From Streptomyces abyssalis (GTDB taxonomy: Bacteria > Actinomycetota > Actinomycetes > Streptomycetales > Streptomycetaceae): a DNA stretch of 64,000 nt. The position numbers and the translations under genes are program-made. Each line of letters opens with the position of its first letter. The first letter of the stretch is position 1. Positions 34,015-43,259 of the stretch are shown piece by piece. The notes below the pieces were generated by a model. That model was not told the DNA's origin. It searched no databases and worked only from the letters and a program-made list of their open reading frames with translations. The stretch is from positions 1,316,636-1,380,635 of the forward strand of contig NZ_LJGT01000040.1 of NCBI RefSeq assembly GCF_001751365.1. Direction: 5' to 3'.

Positions 34015-34998
34015 ATGCCGTCTCAGTTGCCTGACGTCGTTCTCTGGTCGATACCAGCCTTCATCCTGCTCACAGTGATCGAAATCGTGAGCTACCGCCT
34101 CCATCCGGACGAGGACTCCGCCGGATACGAGGCCAAGGACGCCACTACGAGCATCAGCATGGGGCTCGGCAGCCTCGTCTTCGACGCCCTGTGGAAGATC
34201 CCGATCGTGGCGATCTACGTGGGCATCTACGAGCTGACGCCGCTGCGCGTGCCGATCGAGTGGTGGACGCTGCCGCTGATGCTGCTCGCGCAGGACTTCT
34301 TCTACTACTGGTCGCACCGCGGGCACCACGTCATCCGCATCCTGTGGGCCTGCCACGTGGTGCACCACTCGAGCCGGAAGTTCAACCTCAGCACCGCGCT
34401 GCGCCAGCCGTGGACCACCTGGACGGTCTGGCCCTTCTACGTGCCGATGATCGCGCTCGGAGTGCATCCGGCGGCGCTGGCCTTCTGCTCGTCGGTGAAT
34501 CTCGTCTACCAGTTCTGGATCCACACGGAGCGGATCGGCAAGCTGCCGCGCCCGGTCGAGTTCGTCTTCAACACGCCCTCGCACCACCGCGTCCACCACG
34601 CCTCCCAAGGCGGCTATCTGGACCGGAACTTCGGCGGCATCCTGATCGTCTGGGACCGGCTCTTCGGCTCCTTCACACCGGAGACGGAGCCCTGTGTCTT
34701 CGGGCTCACGAAGAACATCTCGACGTTCAACCCGCTGCGCGTGGCCACGCACGAGTACGCCGCGATCGGACGCGACCTGCGTGCGGCACGCAGCTGGCAC
34801 GAGCGTGCGGGAAGGCTCTTCCGCGGGCCCGGGTGGGCTCCCGCGGAGCAGTCCGCAGCCGGCACGGACACGGAGGGGGCCGGCGGTACACATGCCGGCA
34901 CACATGCGGGGAGCGCCGACGGCACGCAAGAGGCCGGGCCGCCTGAGCAGCCCGGCCCCTCACCGGCCGATGCGCCGGTGCCGCGCGTCACCTCCTGA
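34015..34998 (+). CDS. Sterol desaturase/fatty-acid hydroxylase superfamily membrane enzyme
   Basis: 327 residues with three to four hydrophobic spans and the histidine-box set for a di-iron site: WSHRGHHVIR, HVVHHSSRKFN and PSHHRVHHAS. Together they bind two irons that activate oxygen for hydroxylation or desaturation of a lipid. The C-terminal 60 residues are low-complexity (Thr/Gly/Ala/His). No Shine-Dalgarno precedes ATG 34015, while a -10-like TTACCT ends eight bases upstream, so a leaderless transcript is likely. The lipid substrate is unknown; hopanoid or carotenoid-type substrates cannot be separated here. Confidence 0.87.
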   Translation: MPSQLPDVVLWSIPAFILLTVIEIVSYRLHPDEDSAGYEAKDATTSISMGLGSLVFDALWKIPIVAIYVGIYELTPLRVPIEWWTLPLMLLAQDFFYYWSHRGHHVIRILWACHVVHHSSRKFNLSTALRQPWTTWTVWPFYVPMIALGVHPAALAFCSSVNLVYQFWIHTERIGKLPRPVEFVFNTPSHHRVHHASQGGYLDRNFGGILIVWDRLFGSFTPETEPCVFGLTKNISTFNPLRVATHEYAAIGRDLRAARSWHERAGRLFRGPGWAPAEQSAAGTDTEGAGGTHAGTHAGSADGTQEAGPPEQPGPSPADAPVPRVTS

Positions 34999-35053
34999 CC
35001 CGGAAGGTCAAGAGGCGGCGCGGGCACCGCCGTTCACCGTGCCGGAGGTGTTC

Positions 35054-36592
35054 TCACTTCTTGACGGCCGCGAGGGCGTCGACGATGCCGTGACCGTAGA
35101 AGCTGTTGTTGCCCTTGAGCCCGGTGCAGTCGGCCTTGTACGTGCCCTTGCCGTCCGGGTCGTACTCGTCCGGGCAGGCGACGCTCTTCGCCTGTGCCTT
35201 CAGCATCCAGGCGATCTCCTTCGGGGAGGCCTCCGGGTGCTTGCTCTTGATGAGCGCCGCGACGCCGGCGACCTGCGGCCCGGCCATCGAGGTGCCCTGC
35301 AGGTAGGCGTAGTCGCCCTCGGGCATGGTCGAGAGCACGCCGCCGTCCTTGGCGGGGTCCTTCGGCGTCTGGTATCGGCGGTCGCCGCCGGGAGCCGAGA
35401 GGTCGACCTCGTCGAGCCCGTAGTTGGAGAAGTAGGACTTGCCGTCCTCACCGCCGGTGGAGGAGACCGAGGTCACTCCGGGCAGCATGCTCGGGAGGTC
35501 CGGGCACTCCGCCGGGTCGATGGTGCGCTCGACGGGCTTGGTGTCGTTGGGGCTGCTGTCGTCCACGATCTCGCTCGCGGCGAGGTCGTGTGAGGAGTTG
35601 CCCGCGGACGACACGTGCGCGACGCCCTTGTCGGTCGCGTACTTCACGGCCCTGCCGACGGCGTCGGCGATCGCCTTCTGGTCCGGGTCGTCGGGGCAGG
35701 CGTAGAGCCAGGGGTCCGTGTAATAGCTGTTGTTGGTGACCTCGACCCCGTGATCGGCGGCGAAGACCATCGCGCAGACCACCGCTTCGCTGTAGAAGAG
35801 CGAGGTCTCCGGCTCGGACACCTTCAGTGAGGCGACCTTCACGCCCGGTGCGGCACCCGCGATGCCGACCCCGTTGCGCGGGGAGGCGACGATGCCCGCC
35901 ACGTGCGTGCCGTGGTAGTCGTTGGCCGGGTCGAAGGGACGCCAGGCGCCGTCCTTGGTGTCGGCCTTGCCGCCCACGCAGCTCGCGGACTGGTCGGCCG
36001 CGAAGTTGGGCTGGAGATCCGGGTGCGTGTCGTCGACACCGGTGTCGATCACACCGACGGTGACGTCCTTGCTGCCCTCGCTGATCTTGCTCGCCTTGTC
36101 GGCCCGGATGGCCCGCTTGTCCCACTGCAGGGACTCAAGGGGCTCCTTGCCCTCCGCCTCGGCCCGGGCCCTGGCCTGGGCGCCGGTCGCAGACTTCGGC
36201 ACCTTCAGATACTTCGGCTTCCCCACATCCGTGGTGGTGGCGGCCTTGAGGGGAGCGGTGCGGGTCGCGCCTGCCGTCTCCACGCCCTTCACCGAGCGCA
36301 TGGTGGCGCCGAACTTCGCGTCCGACGAGTGCGCCACGATGACGCCGATCTTCTCGTAAGCGGTGACGACCTTGCCGTCCGCTTTAGCTATCTCCTTCTT
36401 CACGCGCTTGACCGTGCCGGCGTCCGCCTGGGTGTTGACGACGTAGCTCAGTTTCTCGCCGTCCTTCTTCGAGGATGCGGGCGAGTCCTGTCCGCTGGCC
36501 ACGGCGGCTCCCGCCAGTCCGAGCGAAGCAGTGAGAACCAGTCCCAGCGGCATCGCGAGTCTTCGCCACCGCCTGGAAGGCTGAGAATCCAT
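35054..36592 (-). CDS. Secreted subtilisin-like serine protease (S8)
   Basis: 512 residues. A signal peptide (twin-Arg-containing MDSQPSRRWRRLAMPLGLVLTA) is followed by an inhibitor-like propeptide (LSYVVNTQADAGTVKRVKKEI) and the S8 domain. Catalytic Asp in VGVIDTGVDDTHPDL, His in YHGTHVAGIVASP, oxyanion Asn in HVSSAGNSS and Ser in GTSMAGPQVAGVAALI. Cys pairs suggest disulfides. ATG 36592 with GGAG six bases upstream is chosen over 36622. Divergent from the actP operon, convergent with the desaturase gene. Probably an extracellular nutrient or developmental protease. Confidence 0.92.
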   Translation of the reverse strand: MDSQPSRRWRRLAMPLGLVLTASLGLAGAAVASGQDSPASSKKDGEKLSYVVNTQADAGTVKRVKKEIAKADGKVVTAYEKIGVIVAHSSDAKFGATMRSVKGVETAGATRTAPLKAATTTDVGKPKYLKVPKSATGAQARARAEAEGKEPLESLQWDKRAIRADKASKISEGSKDVTVGVIDTGVDDTHPDLQPNFAADQSASCVGGKADTKDGAWRPFDPANDYHGTHVAGIVASPRNGVGIAGAAPGVKVASLKVSEPETSLFYSEAVVCAMVFAADHGVEVTNNSYYTDPWLYACPDDPDQKAIADAVGRAVKYATDKGVAHVSSAGNSSHDLAASEIVDDSSPNDTKPVERTIDPAECPDLPSMLPGVTSVSSTGGEDGKSYFSNYGLDEVDLSAPGGDRRYQTPKDPAKDGGVLSTMPEGDYAYLQGTSMAGPQVAGVAALIKSKHPEASPKEIAWMLKAQAKSVACPDEYDPDGKGTYKADCTGLKGNNSFYGHGIVDALAAVKK

Positions 36593-36726
36593 GGGATCTC
36601 CATGTTGTCCGAAGTTGACCACAGAGATGGGAACTTAGCGCCGGTCGGTGCCGCTCAGCAACGGAATCCCGAAGATGGGCAGGTTTGTCTTCGATAACTC
36701 TTCCGTGATTCAAGGACCTCCCCCTG

Positions 36727-36754
36727 TTGCCAGCCCCTTGTGAAGATCTACGAT
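36727..36754 (+). promoter_or_regulatory. Promoter of the DUF485-actP operon
   Basis: TTGCCA (36727-36732) and TACGAT (36749-36754) are separated by 16 bases, close to the vegetative sigma consensus. The expected start is about 70 bases before the DUF485 GTG. Confidence 0.55.
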
Positions 36755-36832
36755 GCGCCGCACTGCACTGGTGGCATCTACACCCCGACCTGCTCTTTTC
36801 CTCACCGAAGACTCACACCGACTGGAGTTCCC

Positions 36833-37180
36833 GTGGACTCAGCACCAGAGAACGAAAGGTCCGCGCCACCGGGTGGCACGGACTACGCGCAGGTGCAGCA
36901 GAGCGCCGAGTTCGGAGAGCTGCGAAGCGCTTTCCGGTCATTCGCGTTCCCCCTCACCGTGGGGTTCATCGCCTGGTACCTGCTGTACGTGCTGCTGTCG
37001 AACTACGCCGGCGGGTTCATGGCGACCAAGGTCGTCGGCAACATCAACATCGCCTTCGTCCTGGGGCTCGCCCAGTTCCTGACCACCTTCCTCATCGCCT
37101 GGTGGTACTCCCGTCACGCTGCGGCCAAGCTCGACCCGAAGGGCGAGGCCATCAAGAACCGTCTGGACGGTGAAGCATGA
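36833..37180 (+). CDS. DUF485 small membrane partner of ActP
   Basis: 115 residues with the DUF485 pattern: SAEFGELRSAFRSFAFPLT, a first span FIAWYLLYVLLSNYAGGFM, and a second span NIAFVLGLAQFLTTFLIAWWYSRHA, ending charged. GTG 36833 has GGAG five bases upstream; earlier in-frame starts are rejected. The stop overlaps actP (ATGA). These YjcH-like proteins regularly precede the acetate symporter and are thought to help its assembly or activity. Confidence 0.9.
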   Translation: MDSAPENERSAPPGGTDYAQVQQSAEFGELRSAFRSFAFPLTVGFIAWYLLYVLLSNYAGGFMATKVVGNINIAFVLGLAQFLTTFLIAWWYSRHAAAKLDPKGEAIKNRLDGEA

Positions 37181-38826
37181 GCCTCACGCACTCGCTGGCC
37201 TCGTCACCGGGGCAGCTGCAGCTCGCGGCCGAGGGCGCAAGCCAGCACCGCACTCTGATCGTCACACTCTTCACCGTCTTTGTCCTGCTCACCCTCGGCA
37301 TCACGGTGTGGGCCGGCCGCAGGACGAAGGACGCCACGGACTTCTACGCCGGCGGCCGCGAGTTCAGCGGCTTCCAGAACGGTCTGGCGATCTCCGGCGA
37401 CTACATGTCGGCCGCCTCCTTCCTCGGCATCGCCGGCGCGATCGCGCTGTCCGGGTACGACGGCTTCCTCTACTCCATCGGGTTCCTCGTGGCCTGGCTG
37501 GTGGCCCTCGTGCTCGTCGCCGAGCCGCTGCGCAACTCCGGCCGCTACACGATGGGCGACGTCCTGGCCTTCCGGATGCGGCAGCGCCCCGTCCGTACGG
37601 CTGCGGGCATCTCGACGATCATCGTCTCGATCTTCTACCTGCTGGCCCAGATGGTCGGCGCGGGCGCACTCGTCGCCCTGCTGCTGGGCATCTCCGGTGA
37701 GACGGGCAAGAACCTGATCGTGGTGCTCGTCGGTGTCGTCATGATCCTCTACGTGACCATCGGCGGCATGAAGGGCACCACCTGGGTGCAGATGATCAAG
37801 GCCGTCCTGCTCATCGGCGGCACGCTCGTCGTCACGGTGCTGGTCTTCCACAAGTTCAACTACAACCTCTCCAGCCTGCTGGGCGCCGCCGCCGAGAACA
37901 GCGGCAAGGGCGCCGCGTTCCTGGAGCCGGGCCTGAAGTACGGCGTCTCGACCACGTCGAAGATCGACTTCATCTCGCTGGGCCTCGCGCTCGTCCTGGG
38001 CACCGCGGGGCTGCCTCACATCCTGATCCGCTTCTACACCGTTCCGACGGCCAATGCCGCCCGTAAGTCGGTGAACTGGGCGATCGGCATCATCGGCGGC
38101 TTCTACCTGATGACCATCGCGCTGGGATTCGGCGCCGCGGCGCTGCTCTCCCAGAAGACGATCACGGAGTCGGACCCGGCGGGCAACACAGCGGCTCCAC
38201 TGCTCGCGCAGGAGATCGGCGGCGGCGCCGACTCGACCGGAGGGGCGATCCTTCTCGCGATGATCTCGGCCGTCGCCTTCGCCACGATCCTCGCGGTGGT
38301 CGCGGGGCTCACGCTCGCCTCGTCCTCGTCGTTCGCGCACGACCTGTACGCGAACGTGATCCGGAAGGGGAAGGCGACCGACAAGGAGGAGGTCAGTGCC
38401 GCACGTATCTCCTCGGTGATCATCGGCGGCGTGGCGATCGGCCTCGGCATCTTCGCCGGCGGCCTGAACGTGGCCGGGCTCGTCGCGCTCGCCTTCGCGG
38501 TCGCCGCGTCGGCGAACCTGCCGACGATCCTCTACAGCCTCTTCTGGAAGCGGTTCACCACGCAGGGCGCGCTCTGGTCGATCTACGGCGGACTCACCTC
38601 GTCCGTGGTGCTGGTGCTCTTCTCGCCCGTCGTCTCCGGTGCGCCGACCGCGATGTTCCCCGAGGCCGACATCGCGTTCTTCCCGCTGGCCAACCCGGGC
38701 CTCATCTCGATCCCGTTCGGCTTCCTGATGGGCTGGATCGGCTCGATCCTGGGCAAGGAGGACGAAGCGGTCAAGAAGCACGCGGAGCTGGAGGTGCGCT
38801 CGCTGACGGGCCACGGCGCGCTCTGA
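37177..38826 (+). CDS. actP: Cation/acetate symporter, SSS family
   Basis: 549 residues, about 13 membrane spans, sodium:solute symporter fold. Early segment TDFYAGGREFSGFQNGLAISGDYMSAASFLGIAG is diagnostic of ActP-type acetate/monocarboxylate carriers, as are GTAGLPHILIRFYTVP near 285 and a long loop near 335-350. Together with DUF485 it forms a two-gene operon for uptake of acetate or similar short acids. Followed by a strong hairpin at 38840-38885. Confidence 0.92.
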   Translation: MSLTHSLASSPGQLQLAAEGASQHRTLIVTLFTVFVLLTLGITVWAGRRTKDATDFYAGGREFSGFQNGLAISGDYMSAASFLGIAGAIALSGYDGFLYSIGFLVAWLVALVLVAEPLRNSGRYTMGDVLAFRMRQRPVRTAAGISTIIVSIFYLLAQMVGAGALVALLLGISGETGKNLIVVLVGVVMILYVTIGGMKGTTWVQMIKAVLLIGGTLVVTVLVFHKFNYNLSSLLGAAAENSGKGAAFLEPGLKYGVSTTSKIDFISLGLALVLGTAGLPHILIRFYTVPTANAARKSVNWAIGIIGGFYLMTIALGFGAAALLSQKTITESDPAGNTAAPLLAQEIGGGADSTGGAILLAMISAVAFATILAVVAGLTLASSSSFAHDLYANVIRKGKATDKEEVSAARISSVIIGGVAIGLGIFAGGLNVAGLVALAFAVAASANLPTILYSLFWKRFTTQGALWSIYGGLTSSVVLVLFSPVVSGAPTAMFPEADIAFFPLANPGLISIPFGFLMGWIGSILGKEDEAVKKHAELEVRSLTGHGAL

Positions 38827-38839
38827 GCGCCACAGTTGC

Positions 38840-38885
38840 GGGACGCCACCGGCTTCAACGATCTGTTGAATGTCGGTGGCGTCCC
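38840..38885. terminator. Interrupted hairpin between actP and moaA
   Basis: GGGACGCCACCG (38840-38851) pairs with CGGTGGCGTCCC (38874-38885), with a second inner pairing TTCAAC/GTTGAA around GATCT. A 12-base outer stem plus a six-base inner stem makes it a likely terminator for actP. It ends 44 bases before the moaA ATG, so it may also lie in or beside the moaA promoter. Confidence 0.65.
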
Positions 38886-38929
38886 GTACGCTGCGAAGCA
38901 TCGGCACAACCGTGGGAAGGCCGCCAGCA

Positions 38930-39919
38930 ATGCTGCTCGACACTTACGGCCGGGTCGCCACCGACTTGCGTGTTTCGCTGACCGACCGCTGCAATCTGCG
39001 CTGTACCTACTGCATGCCCGAGGAAGGCCTGCAGTGGCTGGCCAAGCCGGAGTTGCTCACCGACGACGAGATCGTCCGCCTGGTCCGCATCGCCGTGACC
39101 GAACTGGGTGTCGAGGAGGTCCGGTTCACCGGCGGAGAGCCACTGCTGCGACCGGGGCTCACCGGCCTCGTCGAGCGCTGCGCCGCGCTGCCGCGGCGCC
39201 CGAAGCTCTCCCTGACGACGAACGGGATCGGGCTCGAACGTACGGCGGCCGCCCTTCGCGACGCCGGCCTGGACAGGGTCAACGTCTCGCTGGACACGCT
39301 CGATCCGGAGGTCTTCCAGCGGATGACCCGCCGCAAGCGGCACGCGGACGTGCTGCGCGGTCTGACCGCGGCGCAGGAGGCGGGCCTCACCCCGGTCAAG
39401 GTCAACTCCGTCCTCATGCCCGGGCTGAACGACGCCGAGGCGCCCGCGCTGCTCGCCTGGGCCATGCAGGAGGGCTATGAACTGCGCTTCATCGAGCAGA
39501 TGCCGCTCGACGCGCAACACGGCTGGCAGCGCGACGGCATGATCACCGCGGGGGACATCCTGGAGTCGCTGAACAAGCACTTCACGCTCACCCCCGAGGG
39601 CGAGGAGAAGCGCGGAGCCGCCCCCGCCGAGCGTTGGATCGTCGACGGCGGTCCGCACCGCGTCGGCGTCATCGCCTCGGTCACCCGGCCCTTCTGCCGC
39701 GCGTGCGACCGTACGCGTCTGACGGCCGACGGCCAGGTCCGCACCTGCCTGTTCGCCACGGAGGAGTCCGATCTGCGCGGCGCTCTGCGCTCGGGCGCGG
39801 AGGACGGGGAGATCGCCTCGCGCTGGAGGCTGGCGATGTGGGGCAAGAAGGCGGGCGCCGGCATCGACGACCCGTCCTTCGTGCAGCCGGACCGTCCGAT
39901 GTCAGCCATCGGCGGGTGA
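38930..39919 (+). CDS. moaA: GTP 3',8-cyclase (molybdenum cofactor biosynthesis)
   Basis: Radical SAM enzyme for the first step of molybdopterin synthesis. 329 residues, full length. Seen: N-terminal cluster CNLRCTYCMPEEG (CxxxCxxC), SAM-binding FTGGEPLLRPG, the C-terminal second cluster FCRACDRTRLTADGQVRTC, and the C-terminal Gly-Gly needed for activity in family members. ATG 38930 with GGGAAGG upstream. No other moa gene is in the window. Its stop is overlapped by the convergent gene ending at 39902. Confidence 0.96.
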   Translation: MLLDTYGRVATDLRVSLTDRCNLRCTYCMPEEGLQWLAKPELLTDDEIVRLVRIAVTELGVEEVRFTGGEPLLRPGLTGLVERCAALPRRPKLSLTTNGIGLERTAAALRDAGLDRVNVSLDTLDPEVFQRMTRRKRHADVLRGLTAAQEAGLTPVKVNSVLMPGLNDAEAPALLAWAMQEGYELRFIEQMPLDAQHGWQRDGMITAGDILESLNKHFTLTPEGEEKRGAAPAERWIVDGGPHRVGVIASVTRPFCRACDRTRLTADGQVRTCLFATEESDLRGALRSGAEDGEIASRWRLAMWGKKAGAGIDDPSFVQPDRPMSAIGG

Positions 39920-40213
39920 GGTCCCGGGGGCGGGGCCCGGCCGGCCCCCGCCCTCCTCCCATTCCTCGAGTCGGACCACGTCCTTGAGGAAGCCGCGCAT
40001 GCCCAGGAAGGACGAGAGGTGCTCCCGGTGTTCCTCGCACGCGAGCCATGTCTTGCGGCGCTCGGGAGTGTGCAGCTTGGGGTTGTTCCAGGCCAGTACC
40101 CACACGGCGGGCGCGCGGCAGCCCTTCGCGGAGCAGATCGGGCTCTCGGGGCCTTCACCGGCGCCTGCAGGGGGGAACGGTGAGGACGAAGACGAAGAAG
40201 ACACGGCCCCCAT
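39902..40213 (-). CDS. Conserved zinc-ribbon-like protein, function unknown
   Basis: About 103 residues from ATG 40213. After a Ser run (encoded by repeated TCN codons), the conserved part reads ICSAKGCRAPAVWVLAWNNPKLHTPERRKTWLACEEHREHLSSFLG. The C-x4-C and C-x2-H spacing suggests one metal site. From memory such Streptomyces genes are sometimes annotated acetone carboxylase; nothing here supports that enzyme. Start uncertain, as no strong ribosome site is visible. Its 3' end overlaps the moaA stop by 18 bases. Confidence 0.72.
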   Translation of the reverse strand: MGAVSSSSSSSPFPPAGAGEGPESPICSAKGCRAPAVWVLAWNNPKLHTPERRKTWLACEEHREHLSSFLGMRGFLKDVVRLEEWEEGGGRPGPAPGTSPADG

Positions 40214-40431
40214 CCAACACCCGGGGTCCGGACACAAGCGACGCCGGGCAGCCACGGGGGGAGCCGCCCGGCGTCGGTCTGTCGCTCCGACGGGGGATGC
40301 GGAGCGCCTATGAAGTATGGCACGGGGACCCCTGCGAGGTGCAGCGGAACAACATGATTGATCTGAGCTTTTCTTGAGCTTTTACGCAGGGGGAGCGCCG
40401 TGTGAAGAGCTCGTGCAGGCCGTGGGCAGGC

Positions 40432-40788
40432 TCAACTGCGGTCGCCGGAAGGCCGGTCGGCAGTCTCCGGGCTTCCTTCCGGTACGGCGTCGGCAGCGGG
40501 GAGCGCCGGGCGCGTGTGCGTCGGCACGAAGGACGACGGCATCGAAGTCGCGTTCTCCCTGCCCGCGTTGGCGACCACCACCGCCACGTACGGCAGCAGT
40601 GCGCCCACCACAAGCGTCACAACGGCCAACGGCCGTTGCACGTTCCACAGGAGAACGGTCAGCAGCACCGAGAGCGTCCGGATCAGCATCGAGATCACGT
40701 AGCGCCGCTGCCTGCCGCGTACGTCGTCGGCCAGCGACTGACGGGCTCCGGTGATCCGGAAGACCTCGGCTCCGCGCTGCTTCCGCAT
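40432..40788 (-). CDS. DUF3099 membrane protein
   Basis: 118 residues: MRKQRGAEVFRITGARQSLADDVRGRQRRYVISM, then two hydrophobic spans (LIRTLSVLLTVLLW and PLAVVTLVVGALLPYVAVVVANA), then a polar Pro/Ala tail. This is the actinobacterial DUF3099 pattern. ATG 40788 is chosen because the family begins at this Met and GAGGTGG lies upstream. Function unknown; divergent from the glsB-type gene. Confidence 0.85.
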   Translation of the reverse strand: MRKQRGAEVFRITGARQSLADDVRGRQRRYVISMLIRTLSVLLTVLLWNVQRPLAVVTLVVGALLPYVAVVVANAGRENATSMPSSFVPTHTRPALPAADAVPEGSPETADRPSGDRS

Positions 40789-41083
40789 CACACTCACCAC
40801 CTCGCCCGGGCCGGCCGCCTGGCCTGCCGCCAGGGGTTCGCAACCTCTCTCACCGTACGCCTCGGGTCGGACGGGTTCGAGACCGGGCCCACCGGCCGTG
40901 CGGACCGGGTGGTCTGCGGCCGGGGCCGTACGGGCTACTCCGCAATGCGGCGTATTCCGTACGGCGCCAAGCTGGCGGCGCACGGCGCACGGCGCAGGGC
41001 CCACGCGGGGCCAGGGTCCACGCGGGCCCCGGCAAATGGCGCCCAGGCGTCCACGGAGGCGCCTGTGCCCCTATGGAGGTGCG

Positions 41084-41374
41084 ATGAACTGGTTGTGGGC
41101 GATCATCGTGGGACTGGTTCTGGGCGTCATCGCCCGGGCGATCATCCCGGGCAGACAGGCCATCCCTCTCTGGCTGACGGTGGTCTTCGGCCTCCTGGGA
41201 GCCGTCCTGGGCAACGCGGTCGCCAGCTGGGCCGGGGTCGGCGTGACCAGAGGCTTCGACTGGATCCGTCACGGGCTCCAACTGGGCGGGGCCGTACTGC
41301 TGGTGGCGGTCGGCTCGCCGCTGTGGGCGAGGATCAGAGGGAAGAGCAGGCGGGGGCAGCGTCAGCGCATGTGA
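41084..41374 (+). CDS. GlsB/YeaQ/YmgE-like small membrane protein
   Basis: 96 residues with three hydrophobic segments: MNWLWAIIVGLVLGVIARAI, LWLTVVFGLLGAVLGNAVASW and LQLGGAVLLVAVGSPLWA, with the transglycosylase-associated/YeaQ pattern ending in a basic tail. GGAGG lies five bases before ATG 41084. The family is often stress-induced; the exact role is unknown. Monocistronic. Confidence 0.78.
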   Translation: MNWLWAIIVGLVLGVIARAIIPGRQAIPLWLTVVFGLLGAVLGNAVASWAGVGVTRGFDWIRHGLQLGGAVLLVAVGSPLWARIRGKSRRGQRQRM

Positions 41375-41554
41375 GGCGCGCGGGCCGCTCCCGCCCTTGC
41401 GGAGGGTGAGGGCCAACGGACCGGCAACCCCTCGCCCACCGCGGCGCGCTCCCGCAGGAAGGCGCCTCCGCCCCCGAGGAGGACGACCTCGCCCTCGGCC
41501 GCGCGCCCGCCCCGGAGGACGAACTCACCCGGGAAGGCGTGCCCGCGAAAGCCC

Positions 41555-42970
41555 TCACAGACCTTCGATCTGCGCGATCCGCCGCCCGGCCTTGAGATAC
41601 ACCGTCCCGCCGACGCCCGCCTCGGCCAGCTTCTCGGGCACCACCTCGGCGAGCGGACGCAGCGCGTCCGCCTCCGGCAGCACGATGGTGTGCTGTTCGC
41701 CGCCGTCCTCCGCCTCGACCACCAGCCGCAGCCCGTTCTGCTTGGCGATGCGCCGTGCGGCGGAAGCGCTCGGCGTGAACTCCAGCACCCGGGTGAGGAT
41801 CGCGGCGATCCCTTCGCCGCCGTGCTCGCCGGCGTCCACGCTCGGCAGCGTCTCCACGTCCGCGAAGGACTTCTTCGAGAACTGGGCCCTGAAGTGCGCG
41901 CGCGCCGCCTTCGCCGCCTCCGCCCCGTGCAGCGCCATGACGACATCGCCCGCCAGCACCTTCTTCAGGTCCATCGGGTGCAGCGTCTTCGCCTCGATAC
42001 GGGCGACCGCCTGGTCGATCTCCGCGTCCGTCCACTCCGTCCAGGCACGCAGGTACGGCACCATCAGCCGGTCGGGAATCGACATGATCTTGCCGTACAC
42101 GTCGTCCGCGCCGGCGGTGAGGCCGATGTAGTTGTCCTTGGACTTCGACATCTTGGCGCCCGAGCCGTCCGTGCCCTCGATGAGCGGCATGGCGGCGATC
42201 ATCTGCGGGCGCTGCGCGTGCAGTTCCATGAGCCGCCGTCCCATCTGCATGTTCAACAGCTGGTCGACGCCGCCCAGTTCGATGTCGCAGTCCAGTTCGA
42301 CGGAGTCCAGTGCCATCGCCACGGGGTAGATCAGCTCCGACATCGTCAGGCCGGAACCCTGCGCGAGCCGGTTGCGGAAGTCCTCGCGCTGGAGCAGCGC
42401 CGAGGCGGGCACCTGCGCAAGCAGGGTGATGAGCTGGGCGAAGCCGATCTCGCCGAGCCAGTCGCTGTTGTTCCGGAAGCTGACGTTCTCGAAGTCGAAG
42501 AACGGGCTCACCTGGTCCTGGTAGCCGGAGAGGTTCTTCGCGATGTCCTCGTCGGTCAGCGCGGGCCGCTCGGCCGTACGCCCCGACGGGTCGCCGATCT
42601 TCGCGGTGAAGTCCCCGATGATCAGCGTGACATCGTGCCCCATCCGCTGGAAGCGGCTGAGGATGATCATCTGCACCGCGTGGCCCAGATGTACGTCCGC
42701 GGCGGTCGGGTCGATGCCGAGCTTCACATGCAGGCCCCTGCCCTGCTCCTGCTTGGCCTCGATCGTCTCGGCGAGCTTCTCCACCGACGGCAGGATCTCC
42801 ACCGCGCGCGCACCGATCAGCGCCGCCTGCTCCTTCGCCGGGAGATCGCTCAGATCCAGATAGCGCCGCGACCCGGTCTCGTCGAGCAGCTTCCCGACGG
42901 TGGTGTCGGAGGAGAGGTCCTGGGCCAGCAGGCCGCTGGCGCGCTGTACGGAGTCGCCGAGGCGTGTCAC
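41555..42970 (-). CDS. tyrS: Tyrosyl-tRNA synthetase
   Basis: Charges tRNA-Tyr. 471 residues: HLGH in the class I signature near residue 95, KMSKSKDNYIG near 284, and a C-terminal S4-type RNA-binding segment (SASAARRIAKQNGLRL, YLKAGRRIAQIEGL). Length and motif placement indicate a complete enzyme. Start ATG 42970. No T-box leader was recognised upstream. The 180 bases after its stop carry no supported gene. Confidence 0.95.
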   Translation of the reverse strand: MTRLGDSVQRASGLLAQDLSSDTTVGKLLDETGSRRYLDLSDLPAKEQAALIGARAVEILPSVEKLAETIEAKQEQGRGLHVKLGIDPTAADVHLGHAVQMIILSRFQRMGHDVTLIIGDFTAKIGDPSGRTAERPALTDEDIAKNLSGYQDQVSPFFDFENVSFRNNSDWLGEIGFAQLITLLAQVPASALLQREDFRNRLAQGSGLTMSELIYPVAMALDSVELDCDIELGGVDQLLNMQMGRRLMELHAQRPQMIAAMPLIEGTDGSGAKMSKSKDNYIGLTAGADDVYGKIMSIPDRLMVPYLRAWTEWTDAEIDQAVARIEAKTLHPMDLKKVLAGDVVMALHGAEAAKAARAHFRAQFSKKSFADVETLPSVDAGEHGGEGIAAILTRVLEFTPSASAARRIAKQNGLRLVVEAEDGGEQHTIVLPEADALRPLAEVVPEKLAEAGVGGTVYLKAGRRIAQIEGL

Positions 42971-43124
42971 GTTCTGTCCTGGAGCTAGGAGCGGATCGGG
43001 TCGCCGCAGAGTCTATTCGTGCCCGGTGGTCCGCCGTCGGCCGCCGTCCGCTCCTTCGCCGCGGTTTCCGCGGGTATCTGTGGGGACCCCACAGGAGACC
43101 GTACGTCCCCCTGTCTCCGCCCGA

Positions 43125-43153
43125 TTCCCTGAATCGAGCCGTGCGCATATAGC
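43125..43153 (+). promoter_or_regulatory. Promoter of the fabG-fabI operon
   Basis: TTCCCT (43125-43130) and TATAGC (43148-43153) with a 17-base spacer. The predicted start, about 43160, coincides with an in-frame GTG at 43161, so both a leaderless FabG with 33 extra residues and a standard start at TTG 43260 are possible. Confidence 0.55.
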
Positions 43154-43259
43154 TTTCACAGTGACAGACACCCGCCGGCTCCTCGTCACGCACGCGGCGG
43201 CGGAGTTCAGCGCCGCATCGCAGAGTCAGCGCCCACATCGCAGAAAGGGTGGTCCCACC

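Noticed and set aside
40849..40890. tRNA-like GGGTTCGAGACC segment
   Set aside because: It resembles a T-loop, but no acceptor, D or anticodon arms can be built around it.
41375..41554. Open leftward frames between tyrS and the glsB-type gene
   Set aside because: One frame has high third-position GC and reads GEFVLRGGRAAEGEVVLLGG, but it has no usable start codon near the tyrS stop. I could not support a gene.
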